Shown piece by piece: positions 11,169 through 30,100 of a DNA stretch of 64,000 nt. Position 1 is the stretch's first letter, and the number at the start of each line of letters is the position of its first letter. The stretch comes from Eucalyptus grandis (Eukaryota; Streptophyta; Magnoliopsida; Myrtales; Myrtaceae): contig NC_052615.1 of assembly GCF_016545825.1 (NCBI RefSeq), positions 37,225,516-37,289,515 on the forward strand. Reading direction: 5' to 3'. Position numbers and translations under genes: made by a program. Below the pieces are notes generated by a model. It was not told the origin of the DNA. It searched no databases and saw only the letters and a program-made list of their open reading frames with translations.

Positions 11169-13235
11169 GCAATAATGAAGTGGACTACTTGGCCAATTGC
11201 CATATACCACAAAAAATCCTCTTATAGTACACGTGTCCATCTAGTGGGTGTAACTTGACACATGATTGGTAGATGACGCAGAAAATATGAGTTTCATATG
11301 CACCTTATATATGCGAATCCACTCCAATAATGCATTCAGTACATGCAAGCCGGCTTCATCACAATCATCAGATCCTATAAGGGGTCCATATTATTTGAAG
11401 CAGAGATAGGGCACACGGAATTCTCCAAAAGTGAACGTAATATTCCCTGGAAAATAATTATGTAATAGCACCGTTATTTTTCTATTAGATATAGGGGTGC
11501 TTTGCACCACAAATTTTAAATATGCTAACGGGATGACTGCTTCGGTCGGTACTGGGGCGAGAAATCTGATTTACTTGTCCACGGTATAGTTTTCTTTATA
11601 CGTATGGGAAACATATATGGCAAAGTATATTGCATAAAGTGTAGTCTACATCAGAAAAATAAGAAAATGACGGTAACGTAATCTTAAAAAGTGTTCGACC
11701 TAAAAAAAAAAAATCCTTAAAAAGTGACTGATCGATTTTAGCCACAAAAGTTATTCCTCAAAATCTGATGACCTTTTTATCCAGTTACAGAGTAAATTGG
11801 GGGCGGTGCGGCTACGGCTTTCAAGGAAACGGGTATTAACACAGAAGAAAAGATCAGAGATCAAAAAGAAGAAAGGAAATAAAAGCTAAATAACCTTAAA
11901 TGAAGAGCAATCGGTTATATATCAATGTAATTTTGATAGTTTTTTTCTTTCTGAAAAGGGCTTGAATTGGGTTGTGACCTCCCCCCACAAAAGAAAAATC
12001 CGCTATAACATTAATAATTTGTCGATTGAAAAATAATCAACTGTAATGAGTACTTTATGGGAAATTTATTTTTCTGTTGTCCGGCATGTGATTGCCAAGT
12101 TTGTCAACCTTGGACCTTCGCAATCTACCAGACGATATTTTCGACTCAAGTTGAATATTTTTTTTATGTGGAGACTATGGTAATCCCCATAGAAGGTACA
12201 CAGATTCGTCTCCGTTCCCATCCTTTTATTCATAAAAAGAAATCAAACAAGTATATTTTCTAATGCACATGTAATTTCTCTTGTACAATAAGCATATATT
12301 ATGGGGTTCAAATTTAATTTAACATTCTATCCCATTTTTGTTCCATTTATATAAGGTCTAAATAAAATAAAAAGCAAAAGAGATGGGAAATCAAAGATTG
12401 GCTTGTATTTTAATTTGCCATGTGAATCACGAGGCCGTCACTCTATGCACAAGTAAGGAATAATTATTGACAGAAAAAGGGTCGCTTGGAACCTTAAGAC
12501 CTACTTGTCAGGTTCCTATAATATTGCCTTCTAGTTTCAGATTCAATCCAAGAAACAAGATCAAGAAAATTGTGAAATAATAGTAATAACAACAATTAAA
12601 TTTCTAGATGAAAATTTTCTATTTATAGTTTCTACTTATAACTTAGATAATCCATATTTTCACATTCTCACCCTTTCATCTCTAAAAGAAATTAAACGGG
12701 TTTCTTTTCCGAGGAACATTTTATTTCTTTAATGTGATAAGCATATCTTATTAGGTTAAAATTAATTTACAATTTGTGTCAATTATGTAAGTTCAAATCA
12801 AAAGAAAAAAGGGGTAAAAAAAAATATGGGAATTCAAAAATTAGCTTGTATTTCAATCCGTCATAATAGATAAATACTGACACGTATATTGATCTAATTA
12901 TTTCATAAACTCTTGAAATTTGAACAGCATTTTCTTATTTCACGAAAAACTGAAAAATAATAATTTCTTTGACTTTTGATAAATGTATGCGATCATCCCC
13001 TAATTCAAATCAACACGTAAGTTAACTCATGCGATTTAAAATTTAATATGAACTGCATCATGCATGGTTTCTTATCTAGCTTCCATTATTGAATTAATTA
13101 ATATAGAATATACATATTCTGGCTGAAGGAATTTGTGATCAACAGGTCCCCGTTCTTATAAGCAAGGTTCCCTCCACTCCTTTTTCATCTTCCACTTTTA
13201 CGTTTTCTTTTCTTCACCACTTTTCAGCTCCAGAC
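11169..13235. other. Intergenic sequence and probable TCP upstream region
   Basis: No gene is seen. The last 100 bp (tataagcaagg near 13158, then a pyrimidine-rich stretch) are plausible core promoter and leader for the TCP gene that starts at 13236. Confidence 0.4.
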
Positions 13236-14290
13236 ATGGAAACGACCCGGAAGCACCAGATGGACGAGCGCGAGGAAGACGACGGCGCGACGACCCTCGA
13301 ATTGAGAATCGACGGTGGAGGCCACTCCGCTGCCGATGATCGACCCCAAGACCACGACTCAGCCGCTGCCGCCGTCTCCTCGACTCTTACGCTCAAAGAA
13401 GAGCCGGGGAAAGAAGAAACCCTCAGCAACTGCGCGCCGCGGCGGCGTCGTTGCCCTCGAAGCGGTCGACCAAGGACCGCCACACGAAGGTGGAGGGCCG
13501 GGGACGGAGGGTCCGGATGCCCGCCGCCTGCGCCGCCCGGATCTTCCAGCTGACCCGGGAGCTTGGCCACAGGTCCGACGGCGAGACCATCCGGTGGCTG
13601 CTCGAGCGCGCCGAGCCCGCCATCATCGCCGCCACCGGTACCGGCACCGTCCCCGCCATCGCCATGTCCGTCGACGGCGCTTTCAAGATTCCCACCTCCG
13701 CCGCGGCCGCCAAAGACCCGGAACCTGGAGACCCGCCCGGGAAGAAGAAGCCAAAGCGACCGCGAACAGCGACTACGTCGACGTCGGCGAGCACATGACC
13801 TCGCCGAGCTCAACGATCCTCGCACCATCAACGCAAAATCACCAGCAGCACCACCCCCACCACCACCACCACCACCCGTTCCCTCAAGGTTTAGTCCCCA
13901 TGTGGGCCATACCCTCGAGCGCCGTCGCTTCCGGAGCCTATTTCGTGATCCCACATGGCCTCCGTCCCAGCGCCGGCGGCGAGCCCGATATCGTCGTTCG
14001 CGGCCGCCCTCCAGCAGTACGAGGCGACCGCGGCCACGAAGCGCGCCGAAGCCCAAGGGGGCGATTCGGCATCCCCGGAGATGGGCGGCGCCAACATGAG
14101 GTCGGACGCCTCGGGGCCGAAACCGGCGAGGGCGGCGTCGGTGATGGCGCCGAGCTCGGTGGCGACGGCGAGCGCGCCTCACGTGCTCCGGGATTTCTCT
14201 CTGGAGATCCGCGACAGCCGAGAGCCCAAGGAGTCGGACCGCAGCAGCGACGACGCGCGGGGGGAGATGATGGAGAGAAGGTCGGGGTAG
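13236..14290 (+). CDS. Class I TCP transcription factor (TCP9/TCP19-like), frame broken
   Basis: A plant-specific basic helix-loop-helix DNA-binding protein acting in the nucleus on GTGGGNCC-type sites. The ATG at 13236 opens an acidic N-terminus ([17 protein letters not shown]). The TCP domain is unmistakable at about 13454-13660: [17 protein letters not shown] (basic region), [17 protein letters not shown] (helix I), [17 protein letters not shown] (helix II), then [18 protein letters not shown], typical of class I. A His-rich stretch follows (about 13850), and a C-terminal motif [13 protein letters not shown] (about 14182-14220) as in TCP9/TCP19. These parts lie in different frames (0, then +2, +1, +2), so at least three indels interrupt the ORF. 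Single exon, as usual for the family. The stop used (14288-14290) depends on how those indels resolve. The 371- and 380-codon ORFs overlapping here are GC shadows. Confidence 0.85.
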
Positions 14291-14464
14291 TTCGGGGCAG
14301 CGCCGCCGTTGACGACCTCGCCGGAGCATCGGGGAGAGACGGCATTGACCGGGCGCGACGTCGGAAGGGGCGCTCGCTCGCGCTCTTTCTCATCGGGCTT
14401 CGGGAAAGGAGCACGTGGTCACGTGAAGGGCGCTACGAAAGGGGTTCGCACGTGTAAGTTCTGT

Positions 14465-15427
14465 GTGGGGCCCCCCTACATCGTAGTGGGGTCAACTTTG
14501 ATATTTACTTTCATGGCGGGCCGCGATACTCGCGCGAAATTGGTCAATGAAAGTTTAAATTCCACAGTTTTTTTTTTTCGCGATCGATGCATATTTTCTC
14601 GTGAATTGCCTACGTGGCGGATATGCGAGTGGTTTTCCGAGTGCCACGTCATCGCCATCGGATTCGATGTTAGCATTTTATTTCCCCGAATAAAAAATAA
14701 GAAATAGTCGGACAACCATTGAAAATCTCGTTGGTTTGGCGATTATATTAAAGTTTATACCAATTTATATTATAAATCTGGCTAAAGTTTAGTGGCCACT
14801 AACCGACCTTATCCAACAATGTCGCCTTCGATGATGATGATGGGGTAGATTGACCCCATAACATTACAATAGAATATAAATAGTTATGCATGATATGTAA
14901 ATATCTTACTAGATATATCTCCATCGTACAAATCAAATCAAATAACAAATAGCTCGGCTAAGTTATTTTCTAAGTGGAAATTATTATGAATTTGGCGATT
15001 AGAATATTTTGAGTAGAAAAATACAACAAAGTTAGGTTGTGATCAATTTTTCTGAGTAAATGAGCAGCACGTTATTATCGAGAATATGTATGCAATTGAA
15101 ATTGACTATATTATAAGCTCTTAAAAGAATTGAATTAATATATTTGGATACTTTCCAATTATTTCTTTTCGGGGTTAGATTGAATTGAAAAAAAAAAAGG
15201 AATAAAGGGCAGCATGTGTTTCATAGGAATAAAACAAATTTTTAATTATTACAATCTTTTTTCTGAAAAGTGGTGGGGGGCCACCTAGAAAAAATCTGGC
15301 GCTCATGTCATGTGATGGCGGGCGGGGGCCCCAAGAGGACGTCGCAGGTGGGGCCCGCAGGAGGGGCCGCCTTGCACCGTTCACAAGGCCAGCGGCGTGG
15401 TCCCCTTCTCGCCCCCCGCGTGGGGCC
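14465..15427. promoter_or_regulatory. Three GTGGGGCC class I TCP-type sites
   Basis: The exact sequence GTGGGGCC occurs at 14465-14472, 15348-15355 and 15420-15427, all downstream of the TCP gene. It matches the published class I TCP consensus GTGGGNCC. The last two sit in a GC-rich patch (15270-15450). Autoregulation is only a possibility; there is no gene evidence beside them. Confidence 0.3.
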
Positions 15428-16372
15428 CGCTTCTTGGGGGTGGGGTTGATGGTCCGACCCGGATTACCAAATTTATATTATTAAAGAAAATTCATATAAA
15501 AATAAGTTTTATGACTATGCCTAGCTTAACCAAATTATATGTAAATATCTCAAAGTAAATGCATGATAAATCAATCATCTCGATTTTGCGAACGCGAGGA
15601 GTTTCTTTTTGAAAGAAAAAAAAATCACGCATTAAATCTCGAAATATTTAAGTTTAATAATTATAAAAGTAATAAATTTAGCAAACCTAAAATGAGAGTC
15701 GGGCTTAAGAGGCGGCTGTTATTAAAGATGCTTGATTTATTGATTAGTTTTGCTTTGGGGGTTCACGGTAGCAATGTTTATTTGATGAATTATATAAGCA
15801 CTGTAAATGAATTTTAGGTCTTTTTAATAATTAATATGCATTGGATTTGGGAATCGGGTTTTCAGGCTATAATGCCTTAGAATTCATAGGTTTTTGAGTA
15901 ATCGATTCCAAATTCGCTGTAACCGAAATCAGAAACTCATTCACGTCCCATTAGGGTATGAGAGGATCGGGAACGCAATCATAGCCATCTCATTATATCC
16001 CTTTAAAATTGTCTCTATTAATTTTCTTCCCAAAATGATTCTTCTACTTATTAAAGAGGATCACTATAGTCCCTCTATGAAGATTCACACATTTCTTGTA
16101 TGGCATCCGAATATGCGATATATCATTGATACATATTTTAAAGTAGTAATCATTTTTTTTAGTGTATAATAAGTAGATGAATTCTATATTTGTCACCTAT
16201 TCCAATCAAGATAGTGGAGAACTAAACTCTTGTATTTATTCAAGCGAACTTTCCATAAATGAATTGTTAATCGTTAGTACATTAACGAATGAATGTACAT
16301 ACAGTCTCCATATCCATAATTTCCTTTCCTTTCCTGTATCTTCTTCTCCACACGCCTCCGATTTTCCGTTTT
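14720..16372. other. Intergenic between TCP and subtilase, no gene seen
   Basis: AT-rich except for the GC-rich patch 15270-15450. ORFs up to 91 codons have no recognisable domain. Confidence 0.5.
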
Positions 16373-22699
<6,327 letters not shown>

Positions 22700-22760
22700 C
22701 TCTCTCTCTCTATCTCTCTCTCATGCAGGGACTCTTTCTCTGCACTTATAGGTCACAACC
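22700..22760 (-). promoter_or_regulatory. Likely core promoter and leader of the subtilase gene
   Basis: On the minus strand CTATAAGTG (about 22745-22753) lies roughly 45 bp upstream of the ATG at 22699. It is followed by a GAGA/CT microsatellite (about 22700-22725) in the presumed leader. TATA box plus GA-rich leader is a common plant arrangement; the start site itself is not shown. Confidence 0.35.
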
Positions 22761-23030
22761 CAAATAGGAGGAACCACGTTACAGGATGATGTTCACGTTC
22801 TTTTTCGGTGACGATTACGTACGCTTGTTTAGCCTTAAAGGAAAGGTCATACAAAAGCAATACCGGTTGGGGTTTCACTAATGGTCACTGTCGTTTGCGA
22901 CTGAGATTGCTTCTCTTGAGAAACTTGTGATTACGAACGTTGCTGTTCGTTGCTTGCTTTCTCCTACTGTTCTGACGTCATTGCTTTGTTTGTGAGGATA
23001 AAACTATTGAAGTAACAAATCAAAAGTGAA

Positions 23031-23960
23031 AAAAATCAGAAGGTTTGGAGTGCAGAATCTTCTATAAATCAGTATGAAAATAACAAATCAAGAAGAGTAT
23101 CAATGAGTTAATCATTTAGAGATCATGCAAATTTTTCTATAAATAATAAAAAATCAAGTAGAGTTTATCTTTTGAAAATCTTTCGTGATTCGTTTTATCC
23201 TAACCATCTTTTGTGATTCGTTTTATCCTAATCATGTTTGCTTTCTTCGACGTGCACTCCATGGTCTCAAACAAGCTCCAAGGGCGTGGTTCAACAAGTT
23301 CAGCAATTTTCTTTTCGAGTAAGGATTTTTCTGTAAATTGCTGATCCATCACTATTTGTTTATCGTCATCGTGATCATACTATTATTCTATTGCTCTACA
23401 TGGATGATATAATCCTCATTGGTGATTCTCCAAAATTACTTAGCCATCTTTTGCAGCCCTTAGTCAAGCATTTTCCATGAAAGATATCGGTGCTCTTCGC
23501 TATTTCTTGGGCATTGAAGTCAATCGCTCCACTGATGGAATCTTTCTCTCACAACATGAATATGCATTAGATCTTTTGAGTCAAGTATTAATGGCGCAAT
23601 GTAAGCCAATTGCTACTCCAATAGCTACCAAGCAATCACCCTTCAAAAATGGTGGTAAGCATCTCATTTCGAAGCGTAGGTGCTCTTCAATACCTTACCC
23701 TCACTCATCCAGATCTCTCACTTGCAATCAACATAGTTGGCCAACATATGCATGCCCCAACTGTTGCTCACTTTCAAATAGTAAAAAATCAGAATGTTTG
23801 CAGTGCAAAATCTTCTACAAATCAATATAAAGATAACAAATAAACAAGAGTATCAACGAGTTGATCATTTGGAGATCGTGCAGAATTTTCTACAAATCAC
23901 TATAAAGATAACAAATCGAGTAGAGTATTAATGAATTGATCTTTTGGAGATCTTTATGAT
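23031..23960 (+). mobile_element. Ty1/copia retrotransposon remnant
   Basis: 23270-23500 reads, with frameshifts, as the end of a copia reverse transcriptase: APRAWFNKFSNFL, then an LLYMDDIILIGDS-type YMDD box. An intact piece MKDIGALRYFLGIEVN plus FLSQHEYALDLL follows (23477-23560), then the RNase H-proximal stretch [19 protein letters not shown]. This remnant is flanked by direct repeats, 23031-23186 and 23783-23960, each itself a decayed dimer of about 76 bp. They may be residual LTR or internal repeats left after deletion. Gag, integrase and complete LTRs are absent; the element is dead. Confidence 0.75.
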
Positions 23961-26520
23961 TTGTCTTTTATTCAATTTCCCTGTAGATAAATTTGTTATC
24001 TTTTATCTTTAACTTTCACATGTTAATGTCTCTATATATATTGGACAATATATCAACGAAATGCAACGCGTGGTCGACTCAATTATTCAGTTTTTTCAAA
24101 AACTTCAGTCAATGACCATGATTAGCTTAGCTGGTCGAGTCAGATATGCTTCGTCGGAGAAAGAGTACGTTGTGCATCGGAGATATATCACGCAGACATA
24201 GACAGAGAAGTATTTTCCTCATCGCTTCTCCCGATCCGCATCGTTTAATGATAGAAATGTCGCCCACGTTCGTCCAAATCGGTTTTCATGAAATGTGGTG
24301 TTTTAGGCGCGTAGTGCTAGCATCATCATCCATTAAAGAGCTCAGAGGAAGGTACATAAATTTGATCACTTCACTTCATGTTCCTTCTATTGCTGTAAAA
24401 GCCACATGAATAAGGCATCAACCGGAACCCGAGGAGCTTCAAGTTCATTTACATTTTCTCTTATTCACTTCAGATTATTTGAGGAAGTTGCTTTGAAACA
24501 AAGACACCATGTTTGAAGGGGAAGAAACAAAGAGCACCTTTTTGATCAATCGCTTCCCTTTGCCTTAGATTTCAATTCAAGCAAACGAATTTTGAAAGCA
24601 GGATAGACTGTATCGTTGTTTAAGTGCTGCTAACCAGGGTTAAATTTGATGCAAATCACTTTGCTTTTACTTTGCTTCTTCTTATCTCAAGAAACCTTTC
24701 CTTACAAAGGAAGGTGCATGTCATGATGACATGATCTCAAATAGGGTTGGCGCTCTATCTGTTATATAATCTTCATGTCAGTTATTCATGTTTTCATGAG
24801 TATAAAGTTTTTTCCCTTTAAAATGAGTGAAAACCAATCAATTCGTATCGGGTTCTTGCGAAATGTTGTGGATTATTATCCTTAGTCTCAAAAGATTCGA
24901 GTCAATATAACAACTATTACCTTACGACTCTTGGTGAAAAAAGTCATTTCACGTAAGATTTTTTCTCAGGAATTTCTAATATATATTAAAGTGTAAATAT
25001 TCGTTGAAAAGTGAACGACTTTGTTATGTAACTATGTGATTGATGTAAACGTGAGGCAATGTAACTTAGATTTACGAGGCTAATACTTCCTTTTTAGCCA
25101 TGATTTTGCATAGAAGCATTTCGGCCCTAGAAAACTAGTTATTGCTGTTCAGCCCGGCATGATAGATGGTGGGATGAAACAGGCCCATGGATGAAAGATG
25201 GGTTCACCTAATCCAATTTTTAATCCTATCCAGAGAGTCCACATGCCTGTGCAAATTGCACCTCAACATGGTCTAAAGGAAACCACAATTTGCATGATTT
25301 ATTGCTGACCAGGGAATTGTAAATTGAGTCCTAAATTTGAACATTTGTATCAATTTACCACCTACACTTTTGCGGCCCGTGTCAGTTTACTGCCGATGAA
25401 TGATATGCATGATTAATTGAATATTTATGCTATTGGTAAAGAAATATTTTCCTGTCAATTTCTACCTTCTTTTTCAGGTCACGTTCTTAATGAACAGATT
25501 TTGGAAAGAAAAAGAATAAGCGTAGGAATTTGAGGCAAATACTGTATATTTTGGAAGTGTAGGGGACAAAGTGAAACAGAAATCAATTGTGAAACTAATT
25601 GAAATGGTAAACAAACTTTGGGGCTAAAGTTTAGGGCCTATTTGATTTGAATTTTAAGAATGAAAAGTTACTGATTCACATTAGCACCAAAAAAATTAGA
25701 GGTGAAATATTCCGTTACAATTTCAAAATTATATATATTTATGATTCAGGAAAGCCCCGTTCCAAAATAATATATTGCAATTCATAGTTTTTGTTAATTT
25801 TCTCTCATTTGCAATAGCATAACAATAACTTTCAAAAGCATAACTGCTTGCTTAGTTGAGGTGGGTAGATCAATGATAACATGTTAATCAAAAGACCATG
25901 ATGGACGACACTAACCCTGTTCTACTCAGAGATGTCAGAAGACTATTGAGTTTCAACCTTTTTTTTTTTTTTGGGGGGGGGAGAGATTTTTTTTTTTTTT
26001 TGGGTCTGATGGGGAGGAGATTGAGTTTACCTTTTAATTCAAAAATGCAACATAATTTTGTAGAGAAATTGTCTTGCCGATGGACTTGCCAATCTTTGAT
26101 TAGAGAAGCATTTGGACACTATGTTCTACTCATCATTAGGGTATGGTTCATATTCCCCCCATTGATAAGAAGGCATAGGAATCCCACTTCACGATGAGCA
26201 AGAGTCTAGAGGATACCTTGTGCGAGTCACAAAGATAGTGCCTCCAAATTATCAGAGGGCTTTTATAATTTGAGCCCATAATTTATTAGTAATTTGGGTT
26301 TGAATCTATAAATAGCTACCGGGTATATATAATTTCTTTGTATTGTAATTAGATGATGTAACAGAAAAGTGCGATGTGTTAATTATAGTGGAATCATCTA
26401 CTAATTGTAACCCTAATTTATGGGTGAACCAAGAAAGAAGCTTGACTCTCCAAATTATTTCGCTGACTTTAACTCTTTATTTTCTTGCAGGTTTGCTCGA
26501 ATCCTAATGCTCATAGCCTC
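23961..26520. other. Intergenic, no gene seen
   Basis: AT-rich, ORFs below 100 codons and without recognisable domains; homopolymer T and G runs near 25958-26000. Confidence 0.5.
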
Positions 26521-26524
26521 CGAC

Positions 26525-26805
26525 AGAGTTATTTCATACTTTGTTTGGAGATATAATAAGGACATTTGATTTAGGAAATATTTTGTATTTCATTTCCTTC
26601 TATATACCAAAAGAAACAAAATGGTTCCGCTGCAATTGTTTTAACACTCTATTTTCTTATGATTGTGCTCCCATTCCAAACAGCCACAGCTTCCTATGGA
26701 GTTATTTCATACTTTGTTTGGCGATATAATAGGGACGGTTGATTTTAGGAAATAATTCGTAGTTCATTTCCTTCTGTATAACAAAACAAAATGCTTTCGC
26801 TGTAA
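26525..26805. repeat. Tandemly duplicated segment, about 110 bp, spaced 174 bp
   Basis: gagttatttcatactttg begins both copies (near 26527 and 26699). It is followed in each by gatataata(a/g)ggac, ttaggaaata and tagttcatttccttct-type sequence and an aaacaaaatg end. Scattered substitutions separate the copies. Confidence 0.7.
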
Positions 26806-26944
26806 TCTCTCGTTCTGTCCATGTTTCATGTGTAAAAAAAAAGGTTTTCGTTGCTTGGAAACATCATGTTTCCACATACGATGGGTACGTGCCCAAGATT
26901 CTCATTCAAAAGAGAAATAAAGTTAAATACAAAGATGCACGTAC

Positions 26945-27165
26945 ATCAGGAAAACTACGTATGGAAAGGAAAAGTAGACATTTATTCTCGCCGTCCTATC
27001 GCCGACCTTCAATTTTCTTTTTCTTGTACATCAAGAAAACGAGGTTCTTAGCCATTAATTTTGGTCACCAAAAAAAAAAAAAAAAACGAGGTATGCAAAG
27101 GAAAAGTAGGCATTTATTCTGCCCGTCTATTGCCGACCTTCAATTTTCTTTTTTTCTTTTCTTCT
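26945..27165. repeat. Second local duplication, about 85 bp, spaced about 125 bp
   Basis: Both copies carry ggaaaagtag(a/g)catttattct, then ccgtc-tat(c/t)gccgacc and ttcaattttctttttt (26957-27025 and 27092-27158). The A-rich run 27066-27085 lies between them. Confidence 0.7.
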
Positions 27166-27169
27166 ACGT

Positions 27170-30100
27170 TTAATAATTGAGATGTTACTGCTTGAATATT
27201 AAGAACTTTGCGTAATTCTTTTCATAATTAGAGTACTTGGAAATGATCTTACACACTTCTTTTCAGTCAAATTATTGACAAAAAAAAAAATGAAAATGAA
27301 AATGAGTAACATCATGCAAGAAAGGTGATGTAATTTATGTGAATGTTAATGATTTGAATCAAGATCTTGTAGCTAGCATCCATATTCTTGTATTACAAGA
27401 TAAACGAGCAAAATGGTATTATTAGAAGACTTTAATCATTAGAAATTGATGACCGTGAGTATGGAGAACTTAGATTTAAGCAAGAAGTAATTAAAGTAAG
27501 TTGTTGTACTAGTATTCCTTCACGTAATCAATTAACTAAAAACATTCCCTTGAGTGTAAAAAAAAGGAAAAAGTGGGAAAGAAGTATATTTGATTACTAA
27601 GGATGCGTTTGTTTCTACAAATCAAAAGTCGGAAAATGTTTTATTGAAAAATGATTGGTTATATCATTTAGAAAAATTAATTATTACAAAACAATTTGCT
27701 TATCAATAGTAGTTTATACCTAACTATTTTCGTGAATAATATTAACAATATTTTGTATTCATTCATTTGTGTAGATGATTTAAATGATTATTTTTTAGAG
27801 AATGTTTTTCAAATCTCGAGTTTCATATAATAAAATATACCCTAAACTTATTTAGGACCATCAAAAGAATTAAAAGAGATTTACAAGGTTTCGTAATAAC
27901 AACATCAACATCAATATGACACTTACTATTTATAGGAACTATACTCAAATAATTTCCCTCCGTGGAATTTTTCCTACAAAAGATTAAGATTGGAAGAGGC
28001 AGGTCTTTTCTCAGAAAAGAAAGGGAGGGAAAATGTTGGAATTCAAGTGGAATTTAAGGTTCACCAAATCCAAGGGAATCTTTTCTTTTTTGCCCTACAA
28101 AAATGTACTATGAGCGACCCACCCCATTAAGGGAAAGATCCTCTCGTCACATGATCAATCCAATTCCTGCTGCATCTCTTTCTCTGGACCACTTTTGCAA
28201 CTTGGACTTCATTTACCAAGTGGTCCAACGTTTAGTATTCCTCATTTGTCATTCCCCACTTTATTCAAACCAAGAGCACTTAAAAATAAAAATAAATAAA
28301 CACAATTAAGTACGCATCCCACCTCCCCCGAAAACCCCCTTCCAATAAACCCTCTTTTCCATAATTTATGCAAAGCGACAAATCAGGTACCGATTTATAA
28401 CAAATATCTCATCTCGTTCCGCATCTCGATACGTCAGAGTCAAGCGGCCAGTCACAAAAAGAGGAACGTTCGATCTACGAATCTTGCCCTTTATCGACAT
28501 CTCCTTTTCCTTTTTCTCGTCAAACCCGAGATTTGCGATAATTTAATTTACCACCGTAAAGCTTAAAAAAAAAAGAAATCCAAAATTTCATTTCCAAAGA
28601 AATAACAAAAGGAGAAATAAAAACGAACAAGCAGGGGAAATGGAAATGCTGATGGCAGCAGAACAAGTTTCTTGGAAATGACGTGGGGCCAGGAGATGCA
28701 CATAAATTTTTTCTGGAGATAAAGCCTGCAAATTCCGAGATTTAACGTGGGTCGTAGGATCTGAACCCGATGAACAGACGTCGAGAGGAGCAAGCGCACG
28801 CGCTGTGGTCCCCAGTTGTACCGGAACGTGGCCCCTTCGCTTCTCCAACCGCCTCGGGGACCAAAACCTTAGCCAATGTACATAAACGGCATGGACTTCA
28901 CAAGCTTGCCGACAGGTGTCGCGACAAAAGCCTTGTTGAAAGCGGAGTTGAGGAATAAATTATTTTAAAAAAGGGTGGCCCTCTTCTTTATTGGAAAAGG
29001 TTTTACGTCTCGTTCGAAGAGTATTTATCCATAATTTTTGAAATTGCCCTATTTTAGAATAAAAATAATTATTTAAATGCTTGCAAAAATAAAATCGACG
29101 TATCAATAGAACTATCTTTTCGATCTAATTAATTTTTGTAAGGAATATGGGTGATCGTTTTTGGTATTTACTTTTTTTTTTTTAAGTCATTGGTTTTCGA
29201 ATTTATTATACCATTGGTTTGGGAATATGTCAGTTTTCATCAAAGTGGGAATTACTGTGACGTGGATACGGCTGGTTTTTGTTAAAAATGCTGGATATTC
29301 CTCATTAGTCGATTAAAAGTGCTGGGAATATAGTTTTGTTGAAATCCATTAGCGACTTTCATCCAAAGCACTTGTTCCATGGAAATTTAATTTAAGAACG
29401 TTCCTAACTAAGCATTGATTTTTTTTTTTGAATATTTTGTTTTGCTCTTCTCATGATTAGCTGTACCTATACTTTTCCTCCCAAATAAGTGAAGATGATA
29501 TAACGATTTCGTTTTAGTAAAAAGAGCCTTGAAACACCGTACGGGCAATTATATAAGAAAATATTATAATTGTCAATGACTTTTTGCTGTGTAAGTACTT
29601 GTACTTTCACTTTTTGGTAAGAAATTTTAATAAATGCCCAAATAATATTAGGTAAGGTAACCTCTAATAACCCATCAAACATATAGCCTAATGGTAGAAG
29701 CGTCACATAGTTTTTATAATGTAAGAAGTCTAGTCATCTCGTGATTGGACTTACGATCATCAGAGGGCCTTAGGCACTTTGTTACTTTTTGTGCATCAAT
29801 GTCTTTACTATAGCGGCGAGTTAATTAGCATCCGACCTTCAAATTTCGAATAGACTTTATTAATAGCAATGGCTCTAATCAATTTTTTCTCTACCGACAA
29901 GTACGATACATTTTTACGGTAGCATTGCATTAATTGCCCTATCCATCACTTTTACTTACATTAAAAACACAACCTAATTTTGAATTTGAATGAACTTGTT
30001 TCTAAGAACGTTGCAAAAAAAAAAAAAAAAAAAACTAGACCTTTCAAAATAGATTGAAGAGAGAGCCTACAGGTGTGCACTGAAAGGGGGATTTTATGTC

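Noticed and set aside
10656..11176. Complete hAT element with gcaatatt / gcaataat as target duplication
   Set aside because: The flanks are 7 of 8 alike, but the sequence after the left one (ttcctcaatttg) does not resemble the right terminus taggggtgagca, so the left end is unsupported.
13214..14457. 371-codon minus ORF and 380-codon plus ORF over the TCP locus
   Set aside because: They overlap the real TCP reading and consist of Arg/Pro/Gly-rich low complexity; long shadows are expected in GC-rich DNA. The TCP domain itself is in another frame.
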